In this document: one piece after another, positions 11,961 to 23,241 of the stretch
Layout: each line of letters opens with the position of its first letter
Numbering within the stretch: the first letter of the stretch is position 1
Assembly (NCBI GenBank): GCA_035772785.1
Contig: JAOCPU010000007.1
Coordinates: 1-64,000, forward strand
DNA length: 64,000 nt
DNA from: Phlebiopsis flavidoalba
Lineage: Eukaryota; Basidiomycota; Agaricomycetes; Polyporales; Phanerochaetaceae
Direction: 5' to 3'
Position numbers and translations under genes: made by a program
Notes under the pieces: generated by a model
The model's input: the letters and a program-made list of their open reading frames with translations, nothing else
The model's database searches: none
What the model was told of the DNA's origin: nothing

Positions 11961-13005
11961 AGGAGGGTGGCGTCCTCTCCGCCTGCGCTGCGCACAAGAG
12001 ACCCTGCATTGCTGAGCTTCTCTCTCATCCCTCCCCTGGCAGAGAACTGTCCTGAGTCGGCGCGCGGGCAGGAAGGGAAATGAAATACCCGCTGGGGGGA
12101 GAAGGGCTGAGCATGGGGCGGGACACGCAGGCTGGCGAGACGTGGCGTATCTGTCTGTCGGGTGGAACGTATGCACATGTATGTATGGCTGCTGCTTATC
12201 TATTGCGAGGTGCCCGGCGGGGGCGAAATACGCCTGCGCGCGGTGCTCTGTGTATTCTAATAGTGCTGCAGGAGAGTCAGAAAAGCCAAGTGATAGAACT
12301 TGCTCTTTTGTCGAAACGCTAATAGGAGAGAGGTTGATGGCGAGACTTGTTGGGTGTGTGCAGACTCGATCGGGGGCCTGTTCCGCGCCAGTTAGGGACA
12401 CATTGCCCCCTATGAGGCGCCCGGCCGCGCCGGAAGCACACAAAAGGGCTGTGCCGCCCATGCCGCCGTGCTATGGCCCCTCGCATGCCTGACCGTGCCC
12501 GTACTCCTTTTCCAGCTCTACACAGACAAACTGTCACCGCCTGTCTGTCGCGAGAAACTGACCGACGCGGACAGCCCGCCCTTGCCCATTCTAGCCCCCC
12601 AGGCATGGCACGGACACCCAGGCCGCCGCTGTTTTCCCCAGTTTTGCTAGCCTGGCAGCAATCCCGAGACTCCCCAAAGGCTGCCACCCCGCGAGGCTGT
12701 ACCTGGCACGGCGCGCCGCCCCGCGTGTCCCTCAGCACACACCCTCGCGAGGCCGCGGCATGGCTGCACCCTTGCTTGTGCACGCGCCGCGCTGCTGGCC
12801 AGAGAGGGGGCAATGCCGGGCTGCCCTTGCGGGGGGCTGCGCGCCGAGTCCGAGGTTTCGCTCCGCGGCGCGGTGCGTGCTTAAGCGTGGCGGGCTGCAC
12901 GCCGCTGCTGCATGGATGCTCACACGGCGCGCTCCCGATGGCGAGTGGTGTGCATTGCAGCAGCAGTACTAGTTTCGTGATTCAGAATATCGGCGGTAAG
13001 GGAAA
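11961..13005. other. GC-rich stretch without a recognised gene
   Basis: Long open frames occur on both strands (for example a 244-codon frame from 12473), but this is expected in GC-rich DNA where stop codons are rare. Their products are Arg/Ala/Pro-rich without domains. It contains the 3' end of the NADPH oxidase and probably the promoter of the next gene. Confidence 0.4.
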
Positions 13006-14170
13006 ATGTATACACTTTTTTTGTGGCTGCTACGCTTATTTTTTGCTGCTTTTTACATCCTGCATTTTTGTGTCGCGTCGCGTGTGCCGCGTCCCGATCG
13101 ACGCCGCAGCCGACCTAGCTCGACGCCGCTGGTCGCGGTGCTCTCCAGCGCGCGTTTTGCAGGGAGGTGCGGCTCCTTGCCCCCGTCGGAGTTGGTTTAC
13201 CAGCTGATGCTCGCAGACGGACGCGCTCGAGGCATTTCGCTGATCGGCGCGGCCTTCCGCGTGCCCGGCCTGTCTCTTACGGCGGAGCATCGTAAGGTCG
13301 CGCTACGCGCGGCGGCGCGTGCTACGTCGCGTACGACGGCGCGGACGCGTGCGTGCGGCGTCCGCCGTCGTCGCTCTCGCGCCTGCGTGCGAGTGGCACT
13401 TCCAGTGCGTGCTATTTTTTGTTCCGAGCCCTCCTGTGGGCGTGCTCACGGAGGCCCGTCTTGTGTGCAGCGAGGCGACGTAGGAGTTTCTGGAGTTGCT
13501 CCCGGAGGACGTGCGTGAGTTGTGGTACGCGCAGCATGTTACGGTGTCTTTCACCCCGAGTGGTGTGTTAGAGGCTTACGGTGGCGTGTGGTAGTAGTCA
13601 ATGCCGACTTGAAGTACGAGGAGCTGTACACCGCGTGCGGGACGAGCAGCGCCGCGGCGCGAGGGGGGGGGGGGGGGGGGGCGCGACGCGTGGAAGCTCC
13701 AGTGGGCTGGGTATCGTCCCCCGAGCACGCTGTCGGCGCGGCGTCGGGACCGCGCTCATCCACACCGTCGACGAGCACGGCGAGCCTCTCTCTCCTCACA
13801 ATTATTCCACGCTGGCTGACGATCTACAGGCCGTCGACGCGCAACGCGCGCACGATCGTCGAAGTCACAAACCCACAAAACGTCGTTCGTCCCTTACTTC
13901 ACCTCTATTACTAGTTATTACCACATAATATATTAATATATGTTACAGGTGAACCTGTTCCACCGCAGCGACACTTCAAAATACCGCTCCGTGAAGAAGC
14001 TCACCCCGCTGTACCTGGCACTACACCTGGGCTTCCCGCTCTGGTACTCGGTCCCCTTTCCGCCCTGGAGTAACCCGCCGCTGACTACGCCTCCACCTGA
14101 CGCGCCTGCATCGTCTGCGGAGCTCGCAATCCAGTGGCAGGCCAGCACGCGCAGAGGGATGAACCGGTGA
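13006..14170 (+). CDS. Uncharacterised protein, possibly lineage-specific
   Basis: I do not recognise the family. Switching frames gives a coherent series of blocks on the plus strand. A hydrophobic N-terminus (about 13010-13080) could be a signal anchor or a chance frame. LVYQLMLADGRARG follows at about 13190, then GAAFRVPGLSLTAEH (about 13247-13290), FLELLPEDVRELWYAQHV (about 13488-13540), NADLKYEELYTACGTSSAAA (about 13600-13655) and AWKLQWAGY (about 13690). GTALIHTVDEHGEPLSP comes at about 13750-13800, then LADDLQAVDAQRAHDR. A final exon after a probable intron (13910-13950) ends SSAELAIQWQASTRRGMNR at 14170. A run of 19 G interrupts the coding sequence at 13663-13681. Acidic and basic blocks alternate, and no catalytic motif is visible. 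Confidence 0.45.
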
Positions 14171-17100
14171 AACACCAGCCTGAGTGTTTTGCCTCGCGGC
14201 CGTGCCTGCTCGCAGAGCGCTGCCCGCCGCCGTGGTGCGCTGGGGGTGTCTGCACTGATACAGCGGCGGGCTGCGCTGGGTGTCTCTGTCTGCACCCGTG
14301 CTACGCTGCGGTGCTGGTGCGCGGGCGTGTGGGGGATGCCGTGGCTGGTGCGCGGGGCATCATGATGGGGCGATGGACGCGAGTCGGGGGCGTGCGTGCT
14401 GTATTTTTGCCATTCGCGGTGGCCAACATGCATGTACAGGGTCCCGATTTGTTTTTTTCTGTTTCTTCTTGAGACACAGTTTTTGGGAATGCAGGAGAAT
14501 CCCGTGTGTGTGTTGGAGACGTGCATCTTTTTTTTGGGTGGCTTCGACGTCAGCAGCGCAGCTGTGGTGCGAGCACCCGGAGCTGATGACACGTTCCACG
14601 GAGTTCCCGCACGCCGAGCCTCCACACACCACAAAAATAACGACTGACGAACGACTGGCCGCGGACGAATCCGGCAATCGAGGAAGCACATACGCTAGAA
14701 AATGCTACGGAGGCGTAGCCCCCGTCTCACCGCGAATGAAATGAGAGCGCACCCAGAACCGGTGCGCGTAAACATCACGTCAAATCACCGGCCATCGTCG
14801 GCCCTGATCCACCAGCGTGCGCACCTGCCCCGTCGCCCCTCTGGGAAAATCGAAATCGAACGCAGGGGCTGCCAACTCCGGTGAATGTGCGCGGAGGAGA
14901 TGCAACACGAGGGTGCGCCCTACAGTGCGCCACCGCCGCATCGCCTGTGGTCGTTGCACGCACCGTGCCAGCGCGCCCACGGAGCTGGCGGCTGGTGGTG
15001 ATGGCGAGTTCGGCACGCAGAGGCACGCGTGTGCGTAGGTTTCACAGTGCCAGAGCGTTCATAGTCAGAGACAGCTGTCGACCGTAATCGTGGCACTTGC
15101 ATTTTGTAGCAGCAGCGGCGCGCGTGCTCGCCAGAAGCGGCAGCGCGATCGGTGCGGCTTGGTCGGTAGGGAGCAGGTGTTGGGTAATGGACATCTGGGT
15201 CCGCGGAGGCGAGGCCGTGTGCGTGCAGCAAACCTTGGAAAACAACGGCATCAGGTCCGCCCTGAGCCGCCGCACGTATATTGTACTGTGCAAGAAGGGA
15301 CGTGGTGTCTTAGTGATAGATGCGCGCTGCGCTGCTCGTTCGCTATCCCCACTTGGGCTAGTGCCCCCCCGCTGACGTGCAGCATCAGCGTCATGCTCGC
15401 GTATGCGCGTCGTCAATGTCCAGTGTGCAGGCGGGTGCAGGGGCGGATGATGTGCACGGGCGCCCTGCAGCACCAGCCCGCGCCGTTTGTCCGCCGTCGC
15501 GAGCGTACCACCCTCTCGAAGTGCCCTGCCAGTCGCGTGTAGACCGCGCCGGGCCCGCTGTGGGGGCACGCCTGATTTCCAGGTGTCTTGTCACGCGGGG
15601 GGCGTGCACGATTAGCGCTTGGGGACCATACATTCGCACCGGGCTGGGGGGGCCGCCACCGTGCGCGCGGTCGCGGCGCGCGCCGCACTGCGTCGGGGGC
15701 TCCCGAGGCGTCAGAACGCAGCTGCGTCGCGCGGCGCGCGGGGGTGAACGGATGAGCCCTATGGTGCGCGCGGGAGCATCGCAGCATAGTCGGCGCGGCA
15801 GGCGCGTCGCTGGGCAAGACGCCGTCGCCGCCATGGCGTCAGGTGCGCCTGCAGCGGACCCGTTCGCCGCCTCGGATGCTCTGATGACCGGGCTGTGCTG
15901 CTACAGCTGGTGGTGTGTGTGCAGATGAGACCTTGCGCGAGGGCGACAACCGCCTGGCGTGGCGGCGGGCTGGCCGAGGGTTTAAGTGGAGAGGCACGCA
16001 CAGGTGCCGTCCGCTGTATTGCGATGGGGGCGCGCCTCTCGCGTGGATATACATAACACGGTTTCTGGAGCAATACACACACATCAGCGGCTGCAGTCTG
16101 CTGCGCGCCGTATCCGTGATGGTGTAGCCAGTGGTCAGTAACGCGGAGCACTCCATTCCTGGGGCACGCCTCCCGACTGTTGGGGCCGTCCCGTGGCTGA
16201 ATGGGGCCTTGTCCTGCTTGCTATGGAGTCCCGGGGCCTGTTGGCGGGCTGCTGCAGGCGAATTTTGGCTCGCCTTGCACGCACATGACCCGCATCGCAG
16301 GGGCAAGCCGGGCAGCCCGCGAGAGTTTAGGGTTCGCTGCTGGTCCCCCGTCCGAGGCGAAGCAGGCTGGGAGATGCCATAGGACGGTTCCGGTGCCCCT
16401 CGTCAATCGAGATTGCAGCGGCGAACGCCGCGCTGAGAGTAGTGCCAGGAGGGCTCCCCGGCGCGCCAGTGCTGCATAACGGTGGTTACTTACCCACGTT
16501 ATGCGCCCGCACGCAACACAAGGCAGATTATCCGTGCGCTACGGCTCGCTGCCAGCCTGCCACGGCGTTGGCGGACCAGTATTGTGGGTATACTCCTGCA
16601 GATGGGCCCGAGTCCCTCCCGTCCATCTCCATCTGCCCCGCACCGTACGCCGTGATTGTGCGGGTCCGCTCGAAACTCCGCCGCCGCAGGGCGCTGGGAC
16701 GCGATTCCGCGCGAGCAGCCGTCGCGGAGTCTGAACCCTGCGGGCGGAAGAGACGGGGCAAGTGGTTTCCGCTGCCGAGCTTTGGGGGGGGGCGCTCTGC
16801 GCTCTGCAGCGTGCGCCACGGTGGGCAACCAGGCGAACGAGGGCGCGACCCCTGCGCGCGGCGGGACTTAGCGGGACCTCGCTGCGACGCGCACATCAAA
16901 GGGGCCATCAAATTTGGTTTTGCGACATAATCCCGAGCGTGGGGTTGCCCTCCACGTGCTGAATTAAATACCTTAAAAAATCGCGCGCGAGTGATAGAGC
17001 GGAGATTTCCCCGAAAACATGCAGACAACTGCCATGGAGGCACGCCCACACATGGCTTTTGTTGGCCGCCGATGGGCTTCACCTTCTCGCAAGCCACCTA

Positions 17101-17200
17101 TTAATCCAACCATCGGCCAGCCCAGCTGCACACGAAGCCGTGAGATGAATGGTGCGTCGTCCACGAACGCGCGCCAACAGCAGATATAAGTCTAGGTACA
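14171..17200. other. GC-rich stretch without a recognised gene
   Basis: Dense overlapping ORFs fill both strands, but I could not assemble any into a recognisable protein. On the minus strand a block near 14780-15020 (including AAPAFDFDFPRGATGQVRTL) looks somewhat protein-like and could be the end of an unknown minus-strand gene. From about 16930 to 17200 the DNA becomes more AT-rich and includes ATATAAG near 17184, plausibly the promoter of the bZIP gene. Confidence 0.3.
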
Positions 17201-17309
17201 CTGCCTGATCCCCGACTCGCCCACACTCCCGATCATCCTTCCACTTACCGCCTTTACGTTACGGCCTCGTATTGACGCCCCTGCCTCTCTTAAGTCGTGT
17301 CTCCGTCCC

Positions 17310-18433
17310 ACAGTGAGTCGCGCGCGACGTCCAGCCAGAGCAGCTTGGACCGCCCCGAGCGGAGCCGCCAACGGTGAGCCACCACCGCGGCTCGCCCTCC
17401 AACTCCATACTCTATCGCGCCACCCTCCAGCAAAAAGCTCAAGCACTGGCGACGCACCGTGCCAAGCGGAAGGCGTACATTGAGCAGGTGCGCACCACCG
17501 CATTCCCACGATTCGCCGACTCTCAACTCACTTTGCACTCTGGCAGCTCGAACAGACCGTCGTGCGCCTGCAACATGCGCTGTCCGTGTCGCCCGAGTCG
17601 GTGACGCGTGCCGCTGCCAAAGAAAGTGCCAGCCCGTGAGCCGCGTGCGCGAGCTCGAGGAGGAGAACATGGCACCTGCACAGCGCGAGATCGAGTCGCT
17701 GCGGGGCCGGCAGCTCGAGGCCATATGAACGCGCGCCTGCGCCCCGACATCGCCGTGCGGGGCGTCGAGAGACGCGGCGTACGACGAGTACCGGCACGCT
17801 GCGCGCGCCACGCCTTCAGCAGCAAGAGCGACGTGCACTCGTGCGTCTGTTCACTCGATGCGTCGGGGCGTTGTATCTGGAGCTGACGTCGTTTTGCAGC
17901 TCGCGGGCTCGCAGCTTTGTCGAGCCCGACGGCGCTCGCGATGCCGCCGCTGCTGCACCAGTACGCGCACAGCCCGCACTCGCCCGCGCTCGGGCAGGAC
18001 CGCCCGCCGTCGTCCGTTGCTCGTCGTTCGGGTACATCGTACCACATGCCCGAGACGCCGCCGAGCATGCTCCACGTCGAGCCCCTCGACGCCCTCCTTT
18101 TCGGCGAGTTTTCTTCTGCCTTGCGGCGCGCGCGGCCAGCCCTGGGCGACATGCATAGAACTCGCGATCCTAGTTCTGATTTTTTGTTCTTTCGTCTGCC
18201 AGCCCACAGACCCCTACGCGCTCGCGCCAGGGGGGGGGGCAGTGCAATGCGCGCGGGCCACGGCCCTGGCTTCGCGCAGAGCCCCGTCGGCCCTGTACGG
18301 CGTCGTCAAGGTCGAGGAGGACAGCTCACCCGGTGCGTGTGTGCGCTTTGCGCTTGCGAGCGGACAGCTGCGCGTGACTGAACCATCGCCCGCCACGCTC
18401 TTCGCATTAATGTCGCTCACCAGGCGGCAGTAA
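17310..18433 (+). CDS. bZIP transcription factor
   Basis: Predicted nuclear DNA-binding protein that dimerises through a leucine zipper. The basic region reads QALATHRAKRKAYIEQ (about 17440-17487), matching the fungal AP-1/GCN4-like pattern. A 59 bp intron (17488-17546, GTGCGC...GGCAG) splits it from the zipper. The zipper resumes as LEQTVVRLQHALSVSPESV and continues with VRELEEENM and EIESLRGRQLEA (to about 17720). The downstream part is proline/serine-rich and includes MPPLLHQYAHSPHSPALG and TPPSMLHVEPLDALLFGEF (17940-18110), a plausible activation region. The stop at 18433 is the simplest end. The 5' end is not certain: a run TSSQSSLDRPERS around 17325-17360 is upstream coding sequence. 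Frame jumps occur around 17640 and 17700. Confidence 0.75.
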
Positions 18434-20350
18434 TCCCGCCCACGCGATGCAGGTGTACGGCGGCCCCAGGTGGGCCAGTGGGGCACGGCGTACGACCAGC
18501 ACGCCGAGCCTAGCGCGACCCCCGAACAACAAAAACAACATGTGTATGTGAAGAATATACCGTTGACGCCTCGATATCCCCTCCACCCCTTACTTTCACG
18601 CCGCCCTCGAGTCCCTCCGTCCTGCTACCCCGCTGTCGCCCGGCTCTGTGTCTCGCTGCTATCCTGTCTCGTCCTGTCCGTTCTCGCTCTCGTGTCACTG
18701 TCCCTGTCGTGCTGTGTGTGCTGTGCCGCAATACCATACAATTCCGTCCCATCATTGCTTATCAGCCCATGCAACGCACGCAGCTGGCGGCGGGCGTGGG
18801 AGCGCACCGAATCAATACAAACTGATAGGACGGGCAGGCCAAAGGAAGGGCAAGGGGCACGCATCCCCAGAACTGGCCAGCTCGCGCCGTTCGGACCGCT
18901 TTTTCGCAGCGCTGCGAACGAAATGAGGATGAGAAACGGCCGCAGATGGCCAGGATCGCACCGCACCGCCTCGCATTGCCCCCGGTTTCGAAAAAACATG
19001 CGCCGGCGCACACAGAAACGCCCCCGCGCGCCCCCCCGCCTGCTCGTTCGCTGGGGCCCAACTCGCCCCGGCGGCGACGGACGAGCTAGCGTGCTGATCA
19101 CACCCGCGCGCAATGGTGTTGTGGCTGCTGGGCGCGCGCGCGGCAAGGCCCGACAGACTTAGCAACTTAATAATGGCAAAACAGAGTTTCCGACCCGCGG
19201 GCAGATGTACACAATATGGTTTTACGGGGAGGTGGGGAGGGCGAGGGGGCCAGCACAGCAGCAGCAGCAGCAGCCCAACGGCCGGGCGTGCCGTGCGTGC
19301 TCGGTGTCTTAACGAGACGACGGGCGTTTTTAGCAGGGCTGCGCAAAGCAGGAACCTCTTGTCCCAGAGCAGACAAGGTTTCCCTAGAATCGGTTAACGG
19401 CCTGCGCGGCCTATTTCAATTGCACCCCTTGTACAGTGCCAGGATGATTCGCAGAGCTTAGGGTTCCTGTGGCGGCGCGCGCGCGGCCTGCGCGTCTTTG
19501 TTCAGAGAGAACCGGTGGGTGGGCCCTGAGACTTCTTTATTGTTTTCTCTGCTGCTTGCTGCTCTCGAGCACACACACGGGCGGGGGCTCGGGCACACAG
19601 CCAGGTGCAGAGGCCGCCTCGTCGCGAGGGCGCGGCGGCCCAAGCGGCGGCACGCCACCGGGGGCCCCCGAGCGAAACAAAGCGGCCTCGCGGTGCCACG
19701 TCTACTACACATAAATGCCGCAGCCGGCGCGCGCTGCTTGAGCCTGACGGCCCACTCTCACCAACTCTGCCCTTCTGCTGCTGCAGATCACCAACCTCCG
19801 CAGGACGGACGCGCAAAAAGAAAGACAGAGGCATGGGCACAGGACCGCACTCGCCACGCCACGGGGGCCCTCGCGCAGGACGCACTCGAGAGCCGGACGA
19901 CCCGTGACCTAGGCACGACGACGCGGAAGCCGCGGGAGGCGCACGCACGCGCACGCAGCGCGTGCAGGCCGCGCAAACGCCCAGCCGGAGCCCAGTGCGG
20001 AGTGCGGTGCGGGGATGCGGCGCGCGCGCCGTGGCCCGCACGGCCGACCTTGGCGGGTTGGCGTCCTGCCTGTCTGCTGCCTGCGGGCCGGAGCCGCGGA
20101 GCTGACTCCCAGACCTTTGTTGCAGCGGGGGCGGAAGCGGACTTCCTCTGCGCGCGGCGTCCCTGCTCGATCCTGGGACCGCGCTGCAGGGATTGGCGAT
20201 CCGGGACACAAGCTTCCACGCCCGGCTCGGGATCAGGGCGACGCTCGACAGGTGCAGGTGCGTCTCGTATGGCCCGGTGCGAAGCCGTGATTTCGAAGGC
20301 TCACCGATCCCAATCGCAGCGGTCCAGTGGCGAACCCTCGCGCCGCGTGC
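18434..20350. other. GC-rich stretch without a recognised gene
   Basis: The longest open frame in the whole window (377 codons from 19498) begins here, but most of its product is Arg/Ala/Gly low-complexity and only its last part coincides with a real gene. CT-rich tracts occur at 18600-18720. No RNA gene or repeat other than the CAG run at 19254-19273 stands out. Confidence 0.35.
19254..19273 (+). repeat. CAG/AGC microsatellite
   Basis: A short run of AGC units (about six consecutive) in the GC-rich non-coding stretch. It would encode Ser or Ala in nearby open frames, but I see no gene that uses it. Confidence 0.7.
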
Positions 20351-20364
20351 GTTTTCGCACTATG

Positions 20365-21737
20365 TATGTTACGCTCCTATTCATTTGCGTAGCGAATCCC
20401 GCTCACGATGCGTACATCTCGGGTAGCTCGCCAGTTTGGGGCGTGGCGATGATGCAGGCTCTGGAGGGCCCGCATTTTACGTTCGTGGACCCAGTGGGCG
20501 CCACGAAGGACGAATTGGTACGGAGAGTACTGTACCTGTCGGACGCCTTTCTTGATTATGGTGCAGAGCACCCCATGTTTTGTGATCGGGGTGGGCTGTC
20601 TTCCCAGTCCTGTCGCTGTCTCCGACGCTAATGACATCCGGCAGATACCTGCAAGCCTCGAGGGGTTAGAAGCCGCACAGGAGCTAGCGAGAGACCACCC
20701 TGACATACAGATCAACATGCTCTTCGTGTCAAGCTTTGAACATGCAAAATTGTGTGTCGAGCTTTTCCAGCTAGCGCCATCACCTTCTGCTGTGGGCTGG
20801 TATGTCACACACCGGCTGCAATTCGCCCTCGCCGTCCTGAGCCATTCACAGATGTCGGCAGAACCCCACCGGGCGAATGATACGGTTGGCGACGGGCGAA
20901 GCAGCACCAACACCAGGAGCAGTGCATCCAGCCCTGGTACGCAGTCCCCTAGCTGGGTCCGCGAGGTGGAGGCCACCGCGGCGTGGCTGGATCTAGCAAA
21001 ATGTGGCACGCAAATACTGGTCGCCGGCCAGAGTGGTGTGAGCATTCCGCTTGCTCCGAGCGTCGTCGGCGGAAAGAACTGACAGATCTCCACTTACCAG
21101 ACGGAGATACCCCTCCCGGCGGGCGTCGACTGGGTTGTGCTCGGCGACGCCGATATCGCGCAGGCCCAGAGGTGCGGGAAAGCCGTGTGGCGCAGAGCCT
21201 CGCCGGACGAGGCTGCCCTCCAGCGGGCGCGGGATACGCCTTTTCGCAGGGAAAGCGCGATTGACAAACACGTGTGGACGCGTGCGATGGGCGACGACGT
21301 GAGGGCCGTGCTTGTGCAGACGAGCGTTCAGCTAGGCATCGCAAAGATGCTCCTGGCCATGGTGGTTCTTCCTCCGCCGGGTGTTCATTTTCGAAGTCGA
21401 GCTGGCCCTCTGCATGCGCGAGCTAGGGCCCGAACGCCTCGCAGCGATGTACGAAAAAGATCGGACCGTGTTGCTGCACCTAGCCAAAGCGAGACGGACC
21501 GCGCAAGAACAGGGCGAATGGAAACGCGCTTTGGCACGACGGAACCACGTCGGCTTCCGATTATTGGAGATGGACTGGGACAGGCCGAATACGGTGTCCG
21601 TTCCTGGTAGTAAGGTACCAAGCTCGCCGTCCAATTTGAAGCGAAAACACGCCGTCTCGATGACGCCTGAAGAGCAACGTATTCTCGACAAGGCCGCGCC
21701 TTCTCGGGAAAGCAAGAAGCCCAGGACGGACGGCTAG
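20365..21737 (+). CDS. Transaldolase-family (TIM-barrel) protein
   Basis: Probable class I aldolase-fold protein related to transaldolase/fructose-6-phosphate aldolase. Conserved blocks follow the family order. PVWGVAMMQALEG (about 20430) sits where transaldolases have the ATTNPSLI region. DPVGATKDELVRRVLYLSDAFLDYGAEH follows in the same exon (about 20490-20570). IPASLEGLEAAQELARDHP, then DIQINM and FVSSFEHAKLCVE (20640-20760), match the family's KIPAT.EG, IN.T and FS..QA..C.EA signatures. SAVGWYVTHR corresponds to ISPFVGR. WVREVEATAAWLDL and GTQILVAG match the later barrel strands, and AGVDWVVLGDADIAQ comes next (about 21120-21165). The tail is unusual: after MRELGPERLAAMYEKDRT it is charged and ends with KRKH...SKKPRTDG at 21737. 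Several blocks change frame. The enzymatic activity is unproven. Confidence 0.6.
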
Positions 21738-22330
21738 GCTTTGCGCAACGATATTTGTGTGGACGGATACGATAGGCCAGTGCCCCACAACGGCCCCGTA
21801 GAAGGTCGATTACCAGGTATTTGTGTCCCACGGCAAACGAGGATCAAGGACCATACGTAGGATCCGACGGCGTTGACGAACTCGAGGACACCACCGCTCC
21901 TCCAACAGACCGACCGAACCGCTGCTAAAGGAAAGGGTCCTAGAGCGCGGTGTCAGTGAGATTTAGAGTTAAGAACTTATGGACGGCAAGTCGCACGATG
22001 GAGTTGTTGATTAATAATGTGATGCTTTGGATTGCACTGATTCGAATGTTGAGAATGCAGGATCACAGAAATGAGGTCCTGTGACACAGCGCGGGGATTT
22101 CAAACCAGGTTGGAGCAACTGCCTGAAAATCCGCATTGTTAGTGACCCTGCCGACCATGTTCGAATGCAGTAGGGTTTTTTTCACCAATGGGCTTCCTGT
22201 ATCAGAACAGAATAGACGCGTAATGAGCACCACGACGCCACCAATGCTTCTGTGCATTGTAGAGTTGCCAGGTGGTGTACCGTTGTGGGACGTCGGATAT
22301 CGAGCGGAATCGCTATATCCGTGATGCGCA
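21738..22330. other. Intergenic, no gene recognised
   Basis: It lies between the end of the transaldolase-family gene and the end of the minus-strand unknown gene. The only features are short shadow ORFs. GC content drops noticeably here relative to the upstream 12 kb. Confidence 0.4.
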
Positions 22331-23103
22331 GGACCATTCGGAGATGTTGAGGCTGGAATGACGATGCACAGACGAGCGGTTCCTATTGCTACGATGACGC
22401 TGAATCCGGAAGCAAAGGCGGATGCAAGCGATCATTGAGGAAAGATGCGACAACTCGTGGGGGCGTGTGACTTGGGTCCGAGTGTAATAGAAACGGGCGC
22501 CGGCCGTCGTGCATGGCAAACTCCTCGTTCTCGCTAAAACCATCTTCGGGCATGTTCTGTACCGAGGCTGAGGATGGTCCAAGAAGCGGGAAACATGCAC
22601 AACAAAGCGCACATTTCAGACGCAGAAAACCTTGTGAATTGTCGCTGGCGAAGGTTAGTCCCGAAGTACGTATGCGTGACCACAACGTGTTGCCTCACCG
22701 TACAGTCTTGCAAAGCTTCAAAAGCCTCCTCCATAGACGACCAGGGCACCTCTGGCAAAATGTTAATTAGAATTTGTTCATACTTGTGTTGATATGGATG
22801 GTGATTGAAAGGCACGACGTGAGCAAACAGATCGCAGTGCGGAAAGTAGGGTTGGTGAGACCGCAATGCACGGAGACGTCCAGAATCCAGGTAAGAAAGC
22901 GATTTGAACATCTGGTCGGCGGAGGGGTACCCGCGTGAGTACGTCAGAAGCAGCGAGACCGATGTTTGTGCTCACCATCCCAGGACAACCAGGCAAACAC
23001 TGGTCCAGAAGTCCGCCCCTCGTCGTGGTCGTGTCCAAGATGGCGAGTGTGCGTTGCGGGTCCGCTCCCAGCGTCTGAGCCCACAAGCGCCTACATTGAC
23101 CAT
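22331..23103 (-). CDS. Uncharacterised conserved protein
   Basis: Family not recognised. The proposed start is the ATG at 23103 (MVNVGA). It is followed by ADPQRTLAILDTTTTRGG and LLDQCLPGCPG (22980-23050). After an intron that begins GTGAGC, a long clean block runs from about 22911 to 22690: MFKSLSYLDSGRLRALRSH, QPYFPHCDLFAHVVPF, HKYEQILINILPEVPWSS, MEEAFEALQ. This is well-ordered soluble-protein sequence with no membrane segment. After another short intron the reading becomes uncertain: fragments ALLCMFPASWTILSLG and HELSHLSSMIACIRLCFRI are in different frames. The C-terminus is placed only approximately. It is transcribed divergently from the PIG-F gene. Confidence 0.55.
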
Positions 23104-23241
23104 CAAACGCGTTAGGCGTCTACCATTTGCTTCCGAAGTCCGTGGCGTTGGGCGCCGTTCCTGGACCTGCTCTCATCGTCCCCAAAGACTCTCCCCACTT
23201 CAAGGCTGTGTCGCGCGCCTTCTGCTCGCCGCGAAGCGACC
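23104..23241. promoter_or_regulatory. Compact divergent promoter
   Basis: Only 138 bp separate the proposed start codons of the minus-strand unknown gene and the PIG-F gene. Both must be transcribed from this interval unless one start lies further inside. No TATA box is evident. Confidence 0.4.

Noticed and set aside
11760..12461. A 233-codon minus-strand frame
   Set aside because: It is the antisense shadow of the NADPH oxidase C-terminus, which has unmistakable conserved blocks on the plus strand.
12473..13207. A 244-codon plus-strand frame and an antisense 193-codon frame
   Set aside because: Both are long only because of GC richness. The products have no domains, and the two frames are antisense to each other.
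19498..20631. The longest open frame in the window (377 codons, plus strand)
   Set aside because: Most of it is Arg/Ala/Gly-rich low-complexity sequence in a GC-rich block where stops are rare. Only the last part overlaps the transaldolase-family gene.
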